From assembly GCF_016783915.1 (NCBI RefSeq), contig NZ_JADHVT010000006.1, positions 1 through 64,000 on the forward strand: a stretch of 64,000 nucleotides of DNA. Reading direction: 5' to 3'. The stretch comes from Acidovorax sp. Its GTDB lineage: Bacteria > Pseudomonadota > Gammaproteobacteria > Burkholderiales > Burkholderiaceae_C. The position numbers were made by a program, and so were the translations under genes. Within the stretch, counting starts at the first letter, position 1. Each line of letters starts with the position of its first letter. This document shows, piece after piece, positions 54,567 through 63,990 of this stretch. The notes under the pieces are model-generated. The model was not told the origin of the DNA. It did no database searches and worked only from the letters and a program-made list of their open reading frames with translations.

Positions 54567-55532
54567 ATGCAACGCCGTCACCTGCTCTCAGCGCTGGCCG
54601 CCGTATCTTTCGCTCCCGGAATGTCTTTGGCGCAAGAGGGGAAGCCCCTGCGCATCATCGTTCCGTTCCCGCCCGGGGGCGCCACGGACATCACGGCCCG
54701 CAGTCTGCAAGAGTCGCTGGCGCGCATCCTCAAGCAGCCCGTGGTGCTGGAAAACCGGGGCGGCGCAGGCGGCTCCATCGGCATGGCCGAAGTCGCCCGT
54801 GCGCCGGCAGACGGCCTCACCCTGGGCGTGGCCACGCTGTCCACCCATGGCGTGAACCCCGCCGTGTACACCAAGCTGCCCTACCACCCGACCAAGGACT
54901 TCATCGGCGTGACCGAGATCGTCAAGGCCCCGGGCGTCATCGTGATCAACCCGGCCGTGGTGCCCGTCAAGGACTTTGCGGAGCTGGTGAAGTACCTCAA
55001 GGCCAACCCCGGCAAGGTGTCCTACGCCACCCCCGGCAACGGCACCATCGGCCACATGTGGGGCGAGCTGTTCAAGAGCAGCACGGGCACCTCCATGGTG
55101 CACATCCCCTACCGTGGTGCAGGCCCGGCCATCAACGACGTGCTGGCGGGCCAGGTGGCGGTGTACTTTGACCAGGTGGCTTCATCGCTCCCGCACGTCA
55201 AATCGGGCAAGCTCAAGGCGCTGGCCGTGTCGTGGCCCGAGCGCCTGGACGTGCTGCCCGATGTGCCCACCTACGCCGAGCTGGGCTACAAGCAGGCCAA
55301 CGAGCCTTCATGGTTTGGCCTGGTGGCCCCTGCGGGCACGCCCCCGGCGGCGGCAGACCGCATCCAGCAAGCCGTCGCCCAGGCCCTGAAGGAGCCCGCC
55401 GTGCGCGAGCGCCTGGCAGGCCAGGGCCTGTATCCCTCGGGCACCACGCCCAAGGAGTTCACTACCCAGATCGCCAGCGAGATCGACAAGATGAAGCGCG
55501 TGGCGGCCTACGCCAAGGTGGTGCTCGACTGA
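54567..55532 (+). CDS. Bug/TctC family periplasmic solute-binding protein
   Basis: This 321-aa exported receptor has signal MQRRHLLSALAAVSFAPGMS (cleavage after SLAQ). Bug motifs are RIIVPFPPGGATDITARSLQ, VLENRGGAGGSIGMAEVARA, YATPGNGTIGHMWGELFKSS and VPYRGAGPAINDVLAGQV-type sequence. Start ATG 54567 has AGGAG at -9. No TctA/TctB membrane genes are adjacent, so it is an orphan Bug receptor, common in Burkholderiales. The divergent LysR gene probably regulates it. The ligand is unknown, likely a carboxylate. Confidence 0.92.
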   Translation: MQRRHLLSALAAVSFAPGMSLAQEGKPLRIIVPFPPGGATDITARSLQESLARILKQPVVLENRGGAGGSIGMAEVARAPADGLTLGVATLSTHGVNPAVYTKLPYHPTKDFIGVTEIVKAPGVIVINPAVVPVKDFAELVKYLKANPGKVSYATPGNGTIGHMWGELFKSSTGTSMVHIPYRGAGPAINDVLAGQVAVYFDQVASSLPHVKSGKLKALAVSWPERLDVLPDVPTYAELGYKQANEPSWFGLVAPAGTPPAAADRIQQAVAQALKEPAVRERLAGQGLYPSGTTPKEFTTQIASEIDKMKRVAAYAKVVLD

Positions 55533-55698
55533 CCTGATTTCCCCCCCGGGCCCATGGCTCGGAACGGCCACAGCTGGGATGTTGAAACGACGCAGGCCCC
55601 CCTGCTTCCTGAGCCATTTCAAAGTCTCAGGGATAACCATAGTCACATCCCGGTCTGGGCGGCTAGGCCAGCCGCCCTCCTTTGCGCACACTCTGCCT

Positions 55699-56634
55699 AT
55701 GCATGCAGCCTTGAAACTGATCCACCACCGCTTCGAACAAGCCCAGCCTGGCGTCACCGGTTCACCCGGGCAGGCCTCCCCCACCCCTGCCGCCCGCAAG
55801 GTGACGGCCATACCCGGCAACACCCCGCTGGTGCTCGACTCGCCCCACAGCGGCACGCAGTACCCGGCTGACTTCGGCTCTGCCTGCGACCTGCCCACGC
55901 TGCGCCGGGCGGAAGACACCCATGTCGAGAAGATCTACGCCTTTGCCACCGCGCTGGGCGTGGCCTGGGTCGAGGCGCATTTCCCCCGCATCTACCTCGA
56001 TGCCAACCGCGACACTACCGAGCTGGATACCAGCCTGATCGACGGCGAATGGACCGATCCGATCTCCACCGACCCCAAGGTGCTCAGCAAGGTGCGCCTG
56101 GGCAAGGGCCTGATCTGGAAGTTCACCGACGAGGGTGAACCCATCTACAGCCGCCAGCTCACCGTGGCCGAGGTGCGTGCGCGCATCGACCAATGCTGGC
56201 GCCCCTACCACGCGGCAGTGGCGCAGGCCATCGATGCAGCCCATGCGCGCCACGGCTACAGCATCCACCTCAACTGTCATTCCATGCCCGCCGTGGCCGG
56301 GCGCTTTGCCACCGAGTTCCCGGGCCTCGAACACGCCGACTTCGTGGTGGGCGACCGCGACGGCACGACGGCCAGCCCGGCGCTGTCGGCGCTGATCTGC
56401 GAGCACCTGCGCGCATGCGGCTACAGCGTCGAATACAACCACCCCTACAAGGGCGTGGAGCTGGTGCGCCGCTATGGCAACCCCGCGCAGCACCGGCACA
56501 GCATCCAGGTCGAGATCAACCGCAAGCTCTACATGGACGAGCAGACGCTCGCGCAGGTGCCCGAGGGCATGGCGCGGCTGCAGGCGGATCTCAAGACCCT
56601 GGTGCAGAGGCTGCGGGCACACGACCCGCGCTGA
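55699..56634 (+). CDS. N-formylglutamate amidohydrolase family protein
   Basis: This 311-aa predicted zinc hydrolase resembles HutG. Motifs are VLDSPHSGTQYPADFGSACD, EDTHVEKIYAFATALGVAWV, IYLDANRDTTELD, IHLNCHSMPAV and VVGDRDGTTASPALSALI, followed by SVEYNHPYKGVELVRRYGNP and VQVEINRKLYMDEQ-like sequence. ATG 55699 fits the family N-terminus; the frame from 55579 is not conserved upstream. No hut genes are near, so its substrate may differ from N-formylglutamate. Confidence 0.9.
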   Translation: MHAALKLIHHRFEQAQPGVTGSPGQASPTPAARKVTAIPGNTPLVLDSPHSGTQYPADFGSACDLPTLRRAEDTHVEKIYAFATALGVAWVEAHFPRIYLDANRDTTELDTSLIDGEWTDPISTDPKVLSKVRLGKGLIWKFTDEGEPIYSRQLTVAEVRARIDQCWRPYHAAVAQAIDAAHARHGYSIHLNCHSMPAVAGRFATEFPGLEHADFVVGDRDGTTASPALSALICEHLRACGYSVEYNHPYKGVELVRRYGNPAQHRHSIQVEINRKLYMDEQTLAQVPEGMARLQADLKTLVQRLRAHDPR

Positions 56635-56658
56635 GAACCCGGCGCGGGTCCAGCGGGC

Positions 56659-57870
56659 TCAAGACACCAGCGTGGAGACACCCTCGTAGAGCAGGCTCAT
56701 GCTGTCCGCCGTGGCGATGTTGCTGTGGGCCAGGCCTGCGCGCGAACCATCGAGTGCGACGACCGACATGGCCTGAAAGCCCGCGTCCTGGCCGTTGTGC
56801 AGCAGCCAGCCCGTGCCGTGCGCCGCATGCACCAGCCAACCCAGGCCATAGCGGCCTGCGGGGGCGTGCCCCAGGTCCTGCAGGCCCTTCACGTAGCTGC
56901 GCGGCAAGGGGGTGGCGTCGCCGCGCAACGCCCGCAGATGCCACTGCAGCCACCGCGCGTCCTCCTCCACCGTCAGGCTCACGGCGCCTGCCGCGTCCAG
57001 GATCTCCAGCCACACACGTTCCGGCGCCTCGGCCAGCGGCAGGGGCTGCAGCCGCCCGTCCAGGATTTCATGCCCGGCGGGCTGCTGGCTCCCGGCACGC
57101 ATCGGCTCTCCCATAAAGAGCGAAAGGCCCAGGGGCTGGGCCACGCGCTGGCGCAGCAGACCCTCCCACCCGAGACCCGTTGCCGCGCGCAGCATGCGGG
57201 CCGCCAGCGCATAGCCTGCGTTGGAGTAGGCAAAGCCCGGGTCCGCGCCCGTCCCGCGAACGGGCGGCTGGCGCAGCAGCCACTGCAGGAAGAACGCCTC
57301 TGCCTCCGCAGGTTGCTGCCAGCGCGCCAGCACCTCGGGACCCACTGCGTTCACGAACAGGTCCACGTCTTCGATGGCCGAAAAACCCATCACCCCGGCG
57401 CGGTGGTCCAGCAGATCGCGCAGCGTGATCTCCTGGTAGGCGGGCAGGGCGCTCCGCGACAGCTCGGGCAAAGTCTGGGCCAGCGTACTGTCCCAGCGCA
57501 GCAGGCCCTGGTCCACCACACTCGCGGCCGCGCAGGCCGTCATGGCCTTGGTGTTGGAGCCGATGGCCATCAGGTCGCCGGTGACCAGGGGCGCATTCCC
57601 ACCCAGGCGGCGCAGCCCCGCGACGGCTGTGCGGACCTGGCGCGGGTCCGCCCACCCGGCTGCGGCGCCCACCACGCCCTGCTTCACCAGCCCTTGGGCC
57701 AGGGCCTGCACCCGCTTGTGGGCTTCGCGGGGACTGTCGTCGTCGCCCTCACCGCAGGCGGTGAGCACACTGCCCAGCGTGGACAGGCCTGCGGCGGCCA
57801 GCCAGTGGCGGCGTGAGAGGAGGAGGGCGCCGCGCGCCGTAGAGGGGGTAACAAGGCGGGTAGGTTTCAT
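56659..57870 (-). CDS. Beta-lactamase-fold serine hydrolase, exported lipoprotein
   Basis: This 403-aa class C beta-lactamase/esterase-like protein has the catalytic SxxK tetrad in AIGSNTKAMTACAA and a Tyr motif in FAYSNAGYALAARML. The N-terminus SRRHWLAAAGLSTLGSVL then TAC combines a twin-arginine pair with a lipobox Cys at about residue 39. ATG 57870 was chosen; the longer frame to 58182 overlaps the sensor kinase region and is rejected. Substrate could be a peptide, ester or beta-lactam; resistance is not implied by sequence alone. Confidence 0.88.
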   Translation of the reverse strand: MKPTRLVTPSTARGALLLSRRHWLAAAGLSTLGSVLTACGEGDDDSPREAHKRVQALAQGLVKQGVVGAAAGWADPRQVRTAVAGLRRLGGNAPLVTGDLMAIGSNTKAMTACAAASVVDQGLLRWDSTLAQTLPELSRSALPAYQEITLRDLLDHRAGVMGFSAIEDVDLFVNAVGPEVLARWQQPAEAEAFFLQWLLRQPPVRGTGADPGFAYSNAGYALAARMLRAATGLGWEGLLRQRVAQPLGLSLFMGEPMRAGSQQPAGHEILDGRLQPLPLAEAPERVWLEILDAAGAVSLTVEEDARWLQWHLRALRGDATPLPRSYVKGLQDLGHAPAGRYGLGWLVHAAHGTGWLLHNGQDAGFQAMSVVALDGSRAGLAHSNIATADSMSLLYEGVSTLVS

Positions 57871-57970
57871 GGCATCTCGTGAAATGAAGAAGATGCCGGG
57901 ATTGTTGAAACGCCAACCTTGGGCGAACCCAAAGGTCTGCGCAGAGGGGGAGGCTGCCGGGCGCGGGTTG

Positions 57971-59383
57971 TCAGCCCGCCACCGGCCAGCGCAGCGTGAA
58001 GCCCACGCCCCGCCCGTGCAGCCCCGGCCCCAGGCGGACCTGCCCGCCCAGGTGGCCGATGGCCTGCTCCGCAATGGTGAGCCCCAGGCCCGATCCGCTG
58101 CTGCGCGCGCGTGGCGAGCGCCAGAAGCGCTCGAACACCCTGTCCTGCTCACCGGCCTCGATGCCCGGGCCGTCGTCGGCAATCCAGACCACCACGTCGC
58201 CGCCTTTGTGCATCACCCGCAACTGCACCTCGCGCCCCGCGCCTGGGCCGCAGCCATGCTTGAGCGCGTTGTCCAGCACATTGCCCAGGGCGGACCAGAG
58301 CAGCTGGCGGTCAAACGGCAGCTCCAGGGTGTCCGGGCCGTCGAGCGACAGCTCAACGCCCAGGCCCTCGGCCCAGCCCGCGCGCTCTGCCAGGCAGTCC
58401 TGCAGCAGCGCCATCAGGTCCTGGGGCGCGGTGTTGTGCAGCGCGGGGGCTTCTTCGAGTGCCGCCAGCGTGAGCAGCTGTTCGCTCAGGTGCGCGGCGC
58501 GCTGCACGGCGCGCGTCAGCGCCTCGCTGGCTTGCGCGCGTGCGGGGCCTTCGGGGGCTTGCGCCAGCACATGGGCCTGGGTGGCGATGACGGCCATGGG
58601 CGTGCGCAGCTCGTGGGCCGCGTCGTGCACCAGGGCCTTTTCGCGCGCCAGGTGGGCGCGCAGGCGGGCCAGCAGCTGGTCGAACGACTGGGCCAAGCCG
58701 TGCAGCTCGCGCTGGGGCGGCAGGTGCTGCAGCGGCCGCAGGTCGTGGGCCGAGCGTGCGGCGATCTGGGCGCCCAGCCGCGCCAGCGGGCGCAGCCCCG
58801 TGCGCACTGCCAGCCACAGCGGCAGGCCCACCAGCGGCAGCGCCAGCAGCACCGACGCCGCCAGGTCTTCGCCCATGAAGCCCAGCAGCCGCGCATCGGC
58901 CAGGCGGGGCTCGGCCACCACCACGCGCCAGGGGCCCGTGCTTTCCCATGCCACCCAATGGGGTGTGCCGGCCACGTCCATCGCGGCATGGCCTGCGTCG
59001 CCTGCCAGTCCCACCGCGTGCACACCGGCCGCACTGCTGTGCAGCAGTTGGCCTGTGCGGTCCTGCAGCTGCAACAGCACCGAAGTGCCCTGCAGCAGAT
59101 CCACCTTTGCGCGCATGGCGTTGAGGGTGTGGGCCATGCCGTGCACCAGCGCGCGGGCCTCGGCGGGCTGGTCCAGGGTGGCCAGCGCCCCCGCCAGCCC
59201 CTGCGCGAGCTGGCGCACGCCGGGGTTGGTGTCCATGGCGCGGTAGTGGGTGATGGCCGCCTGGCCCAGCAGCACCAGCCACACCAACGCCATGGCCGCG
59301 AGCAGCGCCAGCAGGGTGCGGCGCATAAGGCTCGGGCCCCACCAGCCGCGTGGGGGCGCGGGGGTTTCGGTCGGTGGTGTCAT
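57971..59383 (-). CDS. Two-component sensor histidine kinase
   Basis: This 470-aa inner-membrane kinase has TM1 (MRRTLLALLAAMALVWLVLL), a periplasmic sensor of ~140 residues, TM2 (ASVLLALPLVGLPLWLAV) and a HAMP-like linker. The H-box is VHDAAHELRTPMAVIA, the N-box GNVLDNALKHG, G1 WIADDGPGIEAGE and G2 GSGLGLTIAEQAIG. Its start ATG overlaps the regulator stop (ATGA at 59380-59383). The signal is unknown. Confidence 0.93.
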   Translation of the reverse strand: MTPPTETPAPPRGWWGPSLMRRTLLALLAAMALVWLVLLGQAAITHYRAMDTNPGVRQLAQGLAGALATLDQPAEARALVHGMAHTLNAMRAKVDLLQGTSVLLQLQDRTGQLLHSSAAGVHAVGLAGDAGHAAMDVAGTPHWVAWESTGPWRVVVAEPRLADARLLGFMGEDLAASVLLALPLVGLPLWLAVRTGLRPLARLGAQIAARSAHDLRPLQHLPPQRELHGLAQSFDQLLARLRAHLAREKALVHDAAHELRTPMAVIATQAHVLAQAPEGPARAQASEALTRAVQRAAHLSEQLLTLAALEEAPALHNTAPQDLMALLQDCLAERAGWAEGLGVELSLDGPDTLELPFDRQLLWSALGNVLDNALKHGCGPGAGREVQLRVMHKGGDVVVWIADDGPGIEAGEQDRVFERFWRSPRARSSGSGLGLTIAEQAIGHLGGQVRLGPGLHGRGVGFTLRWPVAG

Positions 59384-60036
59384 GGCTGCAGCCGATAGCC
59401 CACGCCACGCACTGTGACCACGCGCTCCGCGCCGATCTTCTTGCGCAGATTGGAGACATGCACCTCCAGCGTGGCGGCGTCCAGCGCGTCGCCCAGGGGT
59501 TCGAGCCGCTGGGCAAGCACGTTCTTGGCAACCACCTTGCCTGGTTCGCGCGCCAGCTCCACCATCAGCCGGAACTCGCGCGGCGACAGCGCCAGGCGCT
59601 CGTCGCCCAGCCAGGCTTCGTGCCGCCGGGGCGCCAGGCGCAGCGCGCCCAGCGTCCACTCCTCGCTGGCCTGGCGCGCACTGCGCCGCAGCACGGCGTG
59701 CAAGCGCGACAGCAGCTCGGGCACGTCGAAGGGCTTGAGCACGTAGTCGTCGGCACCGCCGTCCAAGCCGTCAAGCCGGTCCTGCAAGGCGGTGCGGGCT
59801 GTGATCACTATCACCGGCAGGCTGAGGCCCGCGCGGCGCCAGCGACGCAGCAACGCCATGCCCTGGCCGTCGGGCAGGGTCAGGTCCAGCAGCACGGCGG
59901 CAACCTCGTTGGCGTCGGGCAGGGGCGGCGTGGCGGCCACGCTGCGCAGCCATTGCACAGTGAAGCCGCCCTGCTGCAGGGCTTGCAGCAGGGCCTGGCC
60001 CAGGTCCAGGTCGTCTTCGATGAGCAGGATGTGCAT
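59380..60036 (-). CDS. OmpR-family response regulator
   Basis: This 218-aa regulator has receiver residues (LLIEDDLDLGQ acidic pair, phospho-Asp in VLLDLTLPDGQGM, Thr/Lys in VITART and YVLKPFDVPEL) and an OmpR/PhoB winged helix (LALSPREFRLMVELAREPGK, then LEVHVSNLRKKIGAERVVTV). ATG 60036 (MHILLIEDDLDLG) was chosen over 60075. It is the partner of the downstream kinase with overlapping genes. It is divergent from a second response regulator at 60175. Confidence 0.94.
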   Translation of the reverse strand: MHILLIEDDLDLGQALLQALQQGGFTVQWLRSVAATPPLPDANEVAAVLLDLTLPDGQGMALLRRWRRAGLSLPVIVITARTALQDRLDGLDGGADDYVLKPFDVPELLSRLHAVLRRSARQASEEWTLGALRLAPRRHEAWLGDERLALSPREFRLMVELAREPGKVVAKNVLAQRLEPLGDALDAATLEVHVSNLRKKIGAERVVTVRGVGYRLQP

Positions 60037-60174
60037 GGCCGCCATTTTCCGTGTCCCAAGCTTGCAGCCAGCCAAAGGCGCCGGACAGGGAGCTGGCGCC
60101 TAAAATCCTCGCACAGGCAGACAATGACGACACAGGCCCGCCCACGGGCCGTACCACCCAAGGAGACAGTCCGC

Positions 60175-60849
60175 ATGCGCATCCTCATTGCCGAAGACGA
60201 CCAGGTGCTGGCCGATGGCCTGCTGCGCACGCTGCGTGCCTCGGGCGCCGTGGTGGACCATGTCGCCAGCGGCAGCGAGGCCGACGCGGCGCTCATGACC
60301 AACAACGAGTTCGACCTGCTCATCCTGGACCTGGGCCTGCCCAAAATGCATGGGCTGGAAGTGCTGAAAAAGCTGCGCGGCCGAGGCTCGGCCTTGCCGG
60401 TGCTCATCCTCACTGCGGCCGACAGCGTGGAAGAGCGAGTGAAGGGCCTGGACTTTGGTGCCGACGACTATATGGCCAAGCCCTTCAGCCTGCAGGAGCT
60501 AGAAGCCCGCGTGCGCGCCCTCACGCGCCGGGGCATGGGCGGCACCAGCAGCGCCATCAAGCACGGCCCGCTGGTGTACGACCAGGCGGGCCGCGTGGCC
60601 ACCATCGACGGCAAGATGATCGAGCTGTCCGCCCGCGAGCTGGGCCTGCTGGAAGTGCTGCTGCAGCGCGCCGGCCGGCTGGTGAGCAAGGAGCAGCTGG
60701 TGGAGCGCCTGTGCGAGTGGGGCGAGGAGGTGAGCAACAACGCCATCGAGGTCTACATCCACCGCCTGCGCAAGAAGATCGAAGGCGGGCCCATCCGCAT
60801 CGCCACCGTGCGCGGCCTGGGCTACTGCCTTGAGAAGATCCCCAATTAA
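60175..60849 (+). CDS. OmpR-family response regulator, TctD-like
   Basis: This 224-aa regulator has receiver motifs MRILIAEDDQVLADGLLRTL, LLILDLGLPKMHGLEV, ILTAAD and DYMAKPFSLQELEAR, and a winged helix IELSARELGLLEVLLQRAGR, then IEVYIHRLRKKIEGGPIRIA. RBS AAGGAGACAG precedes ATG 60175. It is followed 80 bp later by a TctE-like kinase, with a palindromic repeat in between. TctDE systems control tripartite tricarboxylate transporters; whether it acts on the Bug gene at 54567 is unknown. Confidence 0.93.
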   Translation: MRILIAEDDQVLADGLLRTLRASGAVVDHVASGSEADAALMTNNEFDLLILDLGLPKMHGLEVLKKLRGRGSALPVLILTAADSVEERVKGLDFGADDYMAKPFSLQELEARVRALTRRGMGGTSSAIKHGPLVYDQAGRVATIDGKMIELSARELGLLEVLLQRAGRLVSKEQLVERLCEWGEEVSNNAIEVYIHRLRKKIEGGPIRIATVRGLGYCLEKIPN

Positions 60850-60905
60850 CTATCAAAACGATAGCAGCTTGTGCATATGAATCTGGCGCTATCGGGTGTT
60901 TTGGC
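60849..60905 (+). repeat. Dispersed palindromic repeat copy C (reference copy), between response regulator and kinase
   Basis: ACTATCAAAACGATAGCAGC, then TTGTGCATATGAATCTGGCG, then CTATCGGGTGTTTTGGC contains the dyad CGATAGC/GCTATCG. It follows the regulator stop directly and is therefore inside the two-gene transcript. It serves as the clearest member for aligning the other five copies. Confidence 0.75.
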
Positions 60906-60929
60906 GTCAAAAATGCCACGGCGGCCGCT

Positions 60930-62381
60930 GTGAAGATCTTCCAGCGCGAGCAGCGCTCCCTGTTCGGCGAAATCCTGGACTGGATGCTCACGCCGCTGCT
61001 GCTGCTGTGGCCTGTGAGCCTGGCGCTGACCTGGCTGGTGGCGCAGGGCCTGGCCAACAAGCCGTTTGACCGGGCGCTGGAGTACAACGCCCACGCCCTC
61101 GCCCAACTGGTGAGCGTGGTGGGCGACAAGGCGCAGTTCAACCTGCCCCAGCCCGCCAGCGAGATCCTGCGGGCTGACGACTCCGACATCGTGTACTACC
61201 AGGTCATCGGCCCGGGCGGCGAGTTCCTCTCGGGCGAGCGCGAACTGCCCGAGCCCCCGAGCGACGAGGTGCCCCTGTCGGGCGAGGTGCGGCTGCGCGA
61301 TGCCGAGATGCGCGGCATCGACATCCGCGTGGCCTATATCTGGGTGCGCCTGCCGCTGAAAGACACGCCGGTGGCGCTGGTGCAGGTGGCCGAGACGCGC
61401 GAAAAGCGCAGCGTGCTGGCCACCGAAATCATCAAGGGCGTGATGCTGCCGCAGTTCGTCATCCTGCCGTTGGCCGTGTTGCTGGTGTGGCTGGCGCTGG
61501 CGCGGGGTATCCAGCCGCTCAACCAGCTGGAGCAGCGCATCCGCGCACGCAACCCCGACGACCTCTCGCCGCTGGACGACCGCACCGTGCCGCTCGAAGT
61601 CGCGCCGCTGGTGTCGTCCGTCAACGATCTGCTCACGCGCCTGAACGACTCGCTGGCCACGCAAAAACGCTTTCTGGCCGATGCCGCCCACCAGCTCAAG
61701 ACCCCGCTGGCGGGCCTGCGCATGCAGGCCGACCTGGCCCAGCGCGAAGGCACCAGCACCGAAGAGCTCAAACGCTCGCTGCAGCAGATCGGGCGCTCCA
61801 GCATCCGCGCCACGCACACCGTCAACCAGCTGCTGGCGCTGGCCCGGGCCGAGGGCAGCGGCGTGGGCATTGCGCGCCAGCCGTGCGACCTGGCACGCCT
61901 GGTGATCGAGGTGGTGCGCGACTCGGTGCCCCGCGCGCTCGACAAGCACATCGACCTGGGCTACGACGGTGCGGAGCCCGGATCGCCGGGCGTGCTGATC
62001 GACGGCAACCCCACGCTGCTCAAGGAGCTGGTGCGCAACCTGGTGGACAACGCCATCAACTACACACCCTCCACGCCCGACAAGCCCGGTGTGGTCACCG
62101 CCCGCGTGCTCGCCGACACCTTTGGCCATGTGCTGCTGCTGCAGGTCGAAGACTCGGGCCCCGGCGTGCCCGAGGCCGAACGCGAGCTGGTGTTCCAGCC
62201 GTTCTACCGCGCCCTGGGCAGCGAGGCCGACGGCTCCGGCTTGGGCCTGCCCATCGTGCTGGAGATCGCCAGCAAGCACGGCGCCGAGGTCACGCTCGAA
62301 GACGCGCGCCCCGGCCAGACCCCGCCCGGCGCACGCTTTAGCGTGCGTTTTGCGGCGCGGGACGTGGTGGCGGGCAGCTGA
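60930..62381 (+). CDS. TctE-like sensor histidine kinase
   Basis: This 483-aa kinase has TM1 (LTPLLLLWPVSLALTWLVAQ), a TctE-type periplasmic sensor (residues ~40-165), TM2 (FVILPLAVLLVWLALARG), and HAMP. The H-box is FLADAAHQLKTPLAGLRMQA, the N-box LVRNLVDNAINYTP, and G motifs are VEDSGPGVPEAE and GSGLGLPIVLEIASKHG. The start is GTG 60930 (MKIFQREQRSLFGEILDWML) with no strong RBS, so the exact start is uncertain. It forms an operon with the regulator upstream. Confidence 0.92.
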   Translation: MKIFQREQRSLFGEILDWMLTPLLLLWPVSLALTWLVAQGLANKPFDRALEYNAHALAQLVSVVGDKAQFNLPQPASEILRADDSDIVYYQVIGPGGEFLSGERELPEPPSDEVPLSGEVRLRDAEMRGIDIRVAYIWVRLPLKDTPVALVQVAETREKRSVLATEIIKGVMLPQFVILPLAVLLVWLALARGIQPLNQLEQRIRARNPDDLSPLDDRTVPLEVAPLVSSVNDLLTRLNDSLATQKRFLADAAHQLKTPLAGLRMQADLAQREGTSTEELKRSLQQIGRSSIRATHTVNQLLALARAEGSGVGIARQPCDLARLVIEVVRDSVPRALDKHIDLGYDGAEPGSPGVLIDGNPTLLKELVRNLVDNAINYTPSTPDKPGVVTARVLADTFGHVLLLQVEDSGPGVPEAERELVFQPFYRALGSEADGSGLGLPIVLEIASKHGAEVTLEDARPGQTPPGARFSVRFAARDVVAGS

Positions 62382-62519
62382 CCCGGCAGCTGGCGCATCA
62401 GCCAGCAAAGCCGGCGCGCCGCAGGGTTGATGCGCAGGCAACCCGCCACAGCACCGGCCATCCGGCATCATGCGACCCCAGAGCCTGTTCCAAGTTTTTT
62501 GCACCGACACAGCCCCCCG

Positions 62520-63524
62520 ATGACGCCATCGCCTCGCCGCTTTGCCAACACGCACCCCGCCGTGGTGATCGGCAACTTCCCCTGGTACGAAATGGTCTGG
62601 CGCTCGCTGCGCGGCGATTTCAAGCCGCGCAGCGAGCCTGCGGGCGGCTACGGGGCCTTTGCCCGGCAGTGGACGCAGCCCGTGGACCCCGCGCGCCTGG
62701 CACAGCGCCAGCAGGCCCCCGTGATCACCTGGCTGGGCCATGTCTCCATGCTGCTGCAGGTGGCGGGCCTCAACGTGCTGATCGACCCCACGCTGTGCGA
62801 TTTTGCGGGCCCCCTGGGCCGCTTTGGTGCTCCGCGCCGTGTGCCCGCGCCCCTGGCGCCCGAGGACCTGCCGCCCATCGATGTGGTGCTGATCTCGCAC
62901 AACCACTACGACCACCTGTGCTACGGCACCTTGCGCCGCCTGCGCGACGCGGGCCAGTCGCCCCGCTTTGTGGTGCCCCTGGGGCTGGCCGACTGGTTCA
63001 CCCAGCGGAGCATGGGCCCGGTCACCGCGCTGAACTGGTGGGAGCACACCGACATCGCCCCCGGCGTGCGCGTGTTTTTCACGCCGTCACAGCACTGGAG
63101 CCGCCGCACCCCGTGGGATACCAATGCCTCGCTGTGGGGTGGGTACCTGCTGGAATGGACGCGCCCACAGGCGGCGGCGCCCTGGCGCTTTCTGTTCCCG
63201 GGCGACACGGGCTACAGCGACGACTTCAAGGCCATCCGCCAGCGCCTGGGGCCGGTGGACTTTCTGGCATTGCCCATCGGCGCCTATCTGCCCCGCGACT
63301 TCATGAAGCCCATGCACGTGAACCCGGAAGACGCCGTGCAGCTGATGCTGGATGTGGAGGCCAGGCAGGCCATGGGCGTGCACTGGGGCACGTTCATGCT
63401 GACGCAGGAGGCCTTCGACCACCCGCCGCGCGACCTGGCCGCCGCGCTCGCGCAGCGTGGCCTGCCGCTGGACCGCGTCTGGCTCATGCGGCAGGGCGAG
63501 ACGCGCGCCATACCGTTGCCATAG
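62520..63524 (+). CDS. Metallo-beta-lactamase-fold hydrolase (RomA/NAPE-PLD-like)
   Basis: This is a 334-aa protein. The metal motif is VLISHNHYDHLCYGTLRRL (HxHxDH); further ligands are in TPSQHWSRRTPWDTNASLWG, FPGDTGYSDDF and MGVHWGTFMLTQEAFDHPP. The N-terminal pattern VITWLGHVSMLLQVAGLNVL, then LIDPTLCDFA matches the NAPE-PLD/RomA subgroup, some of which act on phospholipids. ATG 62520 fits; the longer frame from 62427 is not conserved. It is a single gene. Confidence 0.9.
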   Translation: MTPSPRRFANTHPAVVIGNFPWYEMVWRSLRGDFKPRSEPAGGYGAFARQWTQPVDPARLAQRQQAPVITWLGHVSMLLQVAGLNVLIDPTLCDFAGPLGRFGAPRRVPAPLAPEDLPPIDVVLISHNHYDHLCYGTLRRLRDAGQSPRFVVPLGLADWFTQRSMGPVTALNWWEHTDIAPGVRVFFTPSQHWSRRTPWDTNASLWGGYLLEWTRPQAAAPWRFLFPGDTGYSDDFKAIRQRLGPVDFLALPIGAYLPRDFMKPMHVNPEDAVQLMLDVEARQAMGVHWGTFMLTQEAFDHPPRDLAAALAQRGLPLDRVWLMRQGETRAIPLP

Positions 63525-63555
63525 CGCTGCACCGGGGTTGGCGCAGCAACCGTGC

Positions 63556-63990
63556 TCACGCCACGCGCTGCACCGACATCAGGGCCATGTACAAAAAGCC
63601 CCGGCCCGTAGGCACGCGGTACACGCCCTGGGCGCCCAGCACCTGCGCGGCCACACCCGACAGCTCCCAGCCATCGGTGGCATCGCCCTTCCACAGCGGC
63701 ACCGTGAGGTGCAGGAAGCCCCTGGCTTCGCCAAACTCCCGCACAGCGGCAATGCGCGACACGACCGGGGCCTCGTTATGGAAATTGGCCCAGGCCCACA
63801 GCCAGGTGCCGCTGGCTTCCGACACCGAGCCGATGAACTCGATGCTGGCCACCAGACGGGGCACACCGCCGTCTGAAAAGGTCAAGGTGCCTGCCGCCTG
63901 GTCGTAGTCCCAGCGTTCAAAGTGCGAGATGCCGTGGTCCTGCTCCAGTGCGCGCTGCTTGTCCCGCAGCGCATGGTGCCCCTGTGTCAC
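63556..63990 (-). CDS. Hypothetical protein, DUF6882-like, possibly 5'-truncated by the window edge
   Basis: This frame is at least 144 aa. The sequence ASGTWLWAWANFHNEAPVVS and YRVPTGRGFLYMALMSVQRV resembles the DUF6882 group of small cytoplasmic proteins of unknown function. The only start in the window is a GTG at 63990, and the frame stays open to the edge, so the true start may lie beyond 64000. No signal peptide or TM segment is visible. Confidence 0.75.
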   Translation of the reverse strand: MTQGHHALRDKQRALEQDHGISHFERWDYDQAAGTLTFSDGGVPRLVASIEFIGSVSEASGTWLWAWANFHNEAPVVSRIAAVREFGEARGFLHLTVPLWKGDATDGWELSGVAAQVLGAQGVYRVPTGRGFLYMALMSVQRVA

